64,000 nt of DNA from Micrococcaceae bacterium Sec5.7 (lineage in GTDB: Bacteria; Actinomycetota; Actinomycetes; Actinomycetales; Micrococcaceae), in contig CP144169.1 in the NCBI GenBank assembly GCA_039636785.1, forward strand, positions 496,001-560,000, written 5' to 3'. The position numbers and the translations under genes are program-made. The notes beneath the pieces were generated by a model, which was not told the DNA's origin, made no database searches, and saw nothing but the letters and a program-made list of their open reading frames with translations. Positions 63,244-64,000 of this stretch are shown one piece after another (position 1 is the first letter of the stretch; every line of letters starts with the position of its first letter).

Positions 63244-63473
63244 GGCGCTGTCCCCTTCAGGCGTGGTCCCTGCCTGACCCTACCGGGCATGCCCCCGCTA
63301 CATGGGTACCGTTAAGGTCAGCGTCCGCTGAGTCTTTGAAATCTATGCCAAAACTTTCACGCCTTCAGCTGCGGAAGGGAGTCAACCCACTCGGGGTTTT
63401 GTGTTGGTGGGCAGCAAACGGGAAAGAATTTTCGCTGATTGCCCTGGGACGACGAAAACTGTTTGGCGGATCG

Positions 63474-63500
63474 GGAACCTTTTGGGGTCCTGCGGACACT
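63474..63500 (+). promoter_or_regulatory. Possible ECF-type promoter for the sigma-factor gene
   Basis: GGAACC (63474-63479) lies about 30 bases before the first ATG, with CGGAC (63494-63498) about 15 bases downstream of it. GGAAC plus a short CG-rich -10 is the form recognised by many ECF sigma factors, which often transcribe their own genes. This is pattern-based only. Confidence 0.35.
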
Positions 63501-63508
63501 ACAAGGTA

Positions 63509-64000
63509 TGAGGCTAATGGGGGAAACCGACGAAGACCTGTGGCGTAAGTGCATCGCAGGCGACGCTGATGCCTTCGGGGTCCTGTTCGACAGGCACGCC
63601 GACGCCGTATTCCGGTACTGCCTGTCCCGGTGTGGTTCCTGGCACGACGCGGAGGAACTCGTCTCGATTACCTTTTTGGAGGCGTGGCGGCAGCGGAACA
63701 GGCTTAAACCGGAGAGGGACACTGTCCTGCCGTGGCTGCTCGGGGTAGCAACGAACGCGAACCGCAACCGCGCCAGGGGAGCCCGGCGGCACGCCGATTT
63801 CCTTAGCCGGCTGCCGCACTCCGATCCCCGGCACGGCGAACCTGAAGCAGACCATGCGGAATCGGTCGCCTCGAGGCTCGACGCAGAGCGTGCCGTCCGC
63901 GAACTGCTTGACACGACGGCTGGGCTGAACGACGGGGAACGGGACGTTGTGATCCTGTGCCTGATGAACGGCGTCGGGCAGGAAGAAGCCGCCGAGGCCC
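63509..64000 (+). CDS. Sigma-70 family (ECF-like) RNA polymerase sigma factor, partial
   Basis: The visible 164 codons begin MRLMGETDEDLWRKCIAGDA and contain region 2 (AFGVLFDRHADAVFRYCLSR, DAEELVSITFLEAWRQRNRL, WLLGVATNANRNRARGARRH) and the beginning of region 4 (LDTTAGLNDGERDVVILCLM). This fits an ECF-type sigma factor, which redirects RNA polymerase to a small regulon. ATG at 63509 or 63518 starts it. The gene continues beyond base 64000, so its last part and any anti-sigma partner are not seen. Confidence 0.9.

Overview
The window looks like chromosomal (or large-replicon) DNA of a high-GC actinobacterium of the Micrococcaceae, most likely Arthrobacter in the broad sense. This rests on the strong G/C third-position bias, frequent GTG starts, likely leaderless promoters, and gene types common in that group: DUF4193, an MSMEG_6728-type protein, a secreted resuscitation-promoting factor with LysM, a glutathione-independent formaldehyde dehydrogenase and a TM0106-type nuclease-helicase. 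No rRNA, tRNA or CRISPR array was seen. The genus is an inference.

Layout. 1-8.5 kb: a partly decayed stretch. Intact genes (YceI, ArsR-SRPBCC regulator, a three-gene membrane operon with a divergent TetR, a class IV aminotransferase, DUF309) alternate with relics: a LacI/GH3 beta-glucosidase pair and an acyltransferase/PRISE-reductase pair, each truncated head to head, a frameshifted VOC gene, and a frameshifted GH42 beta-galactosidase beside a DUF624 relic. 8.6-31.5 kb: mostly ordinary genes (glycerophosphodiester phosphodiesterase, formaldehyde dehydrogenase, cupin, nuclease-helicase, MFS transporter, acylphosphatase, GH13 alpha-glucosidase, a winged-helix/Lys-Ala/X25 protein, adenine deaminase, Rpf, MSMEG_6728 protein, epimerase, DUF1622, DUF4193). 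It is interrupted by one IS701-family element and ends near a RelE toxin whose antitoxin gene carries an in-frame stop.

31.5-62.5 kb: an accessory, IS-rich region. Two fragments of a zinc-ribbon site-specific integrase flank a block with a GNAT relic, two VOC genes, a UvrA-like ABC protein and an HxlR regulator fused to a broken IS3 transposase. A broken Tn3-family unit follows. Between two nearly identical direct copies of one IS30-family element (39131-40383 and 59161-60413) lie a PHP-plus-SMC-like ATPase gene (TrlF type) interrupted by an IS3-type element and an IS21 element, a lipoprotein gene cut by an IS1182 element, a serine recombinase with repeated recombination-like sites, an EamA exporter with a divergent LysR, and a flavin monooxygenase/membrane protein pair with a divergent TetR. 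A P-loop kinase and a third, different IS30-family element follow.

62.5-64 kb: a lipoprotein gene and the first part of a sigma-70-family (ECF-like) factor that runs off the end.

How the parts work together: the regulator/target pairs appear self-contained (ArsR on its own promoter, TetR/membrane operon, LysR/EamA, TetR/membrane protein-monooxygenase), each with a visible inverted repeat or a divergent spacer. The clearest unusual features are the toxin next to a nonsense-mutated antitoxin, the IS-interrupted TrlF-type gene whose IS21 insertion can be removed exactly on paper to restore the frame, the twin IS30 copies, the slippery heptamer in the IS701 transposase, and the wHTH/histone-like/X25 protein.
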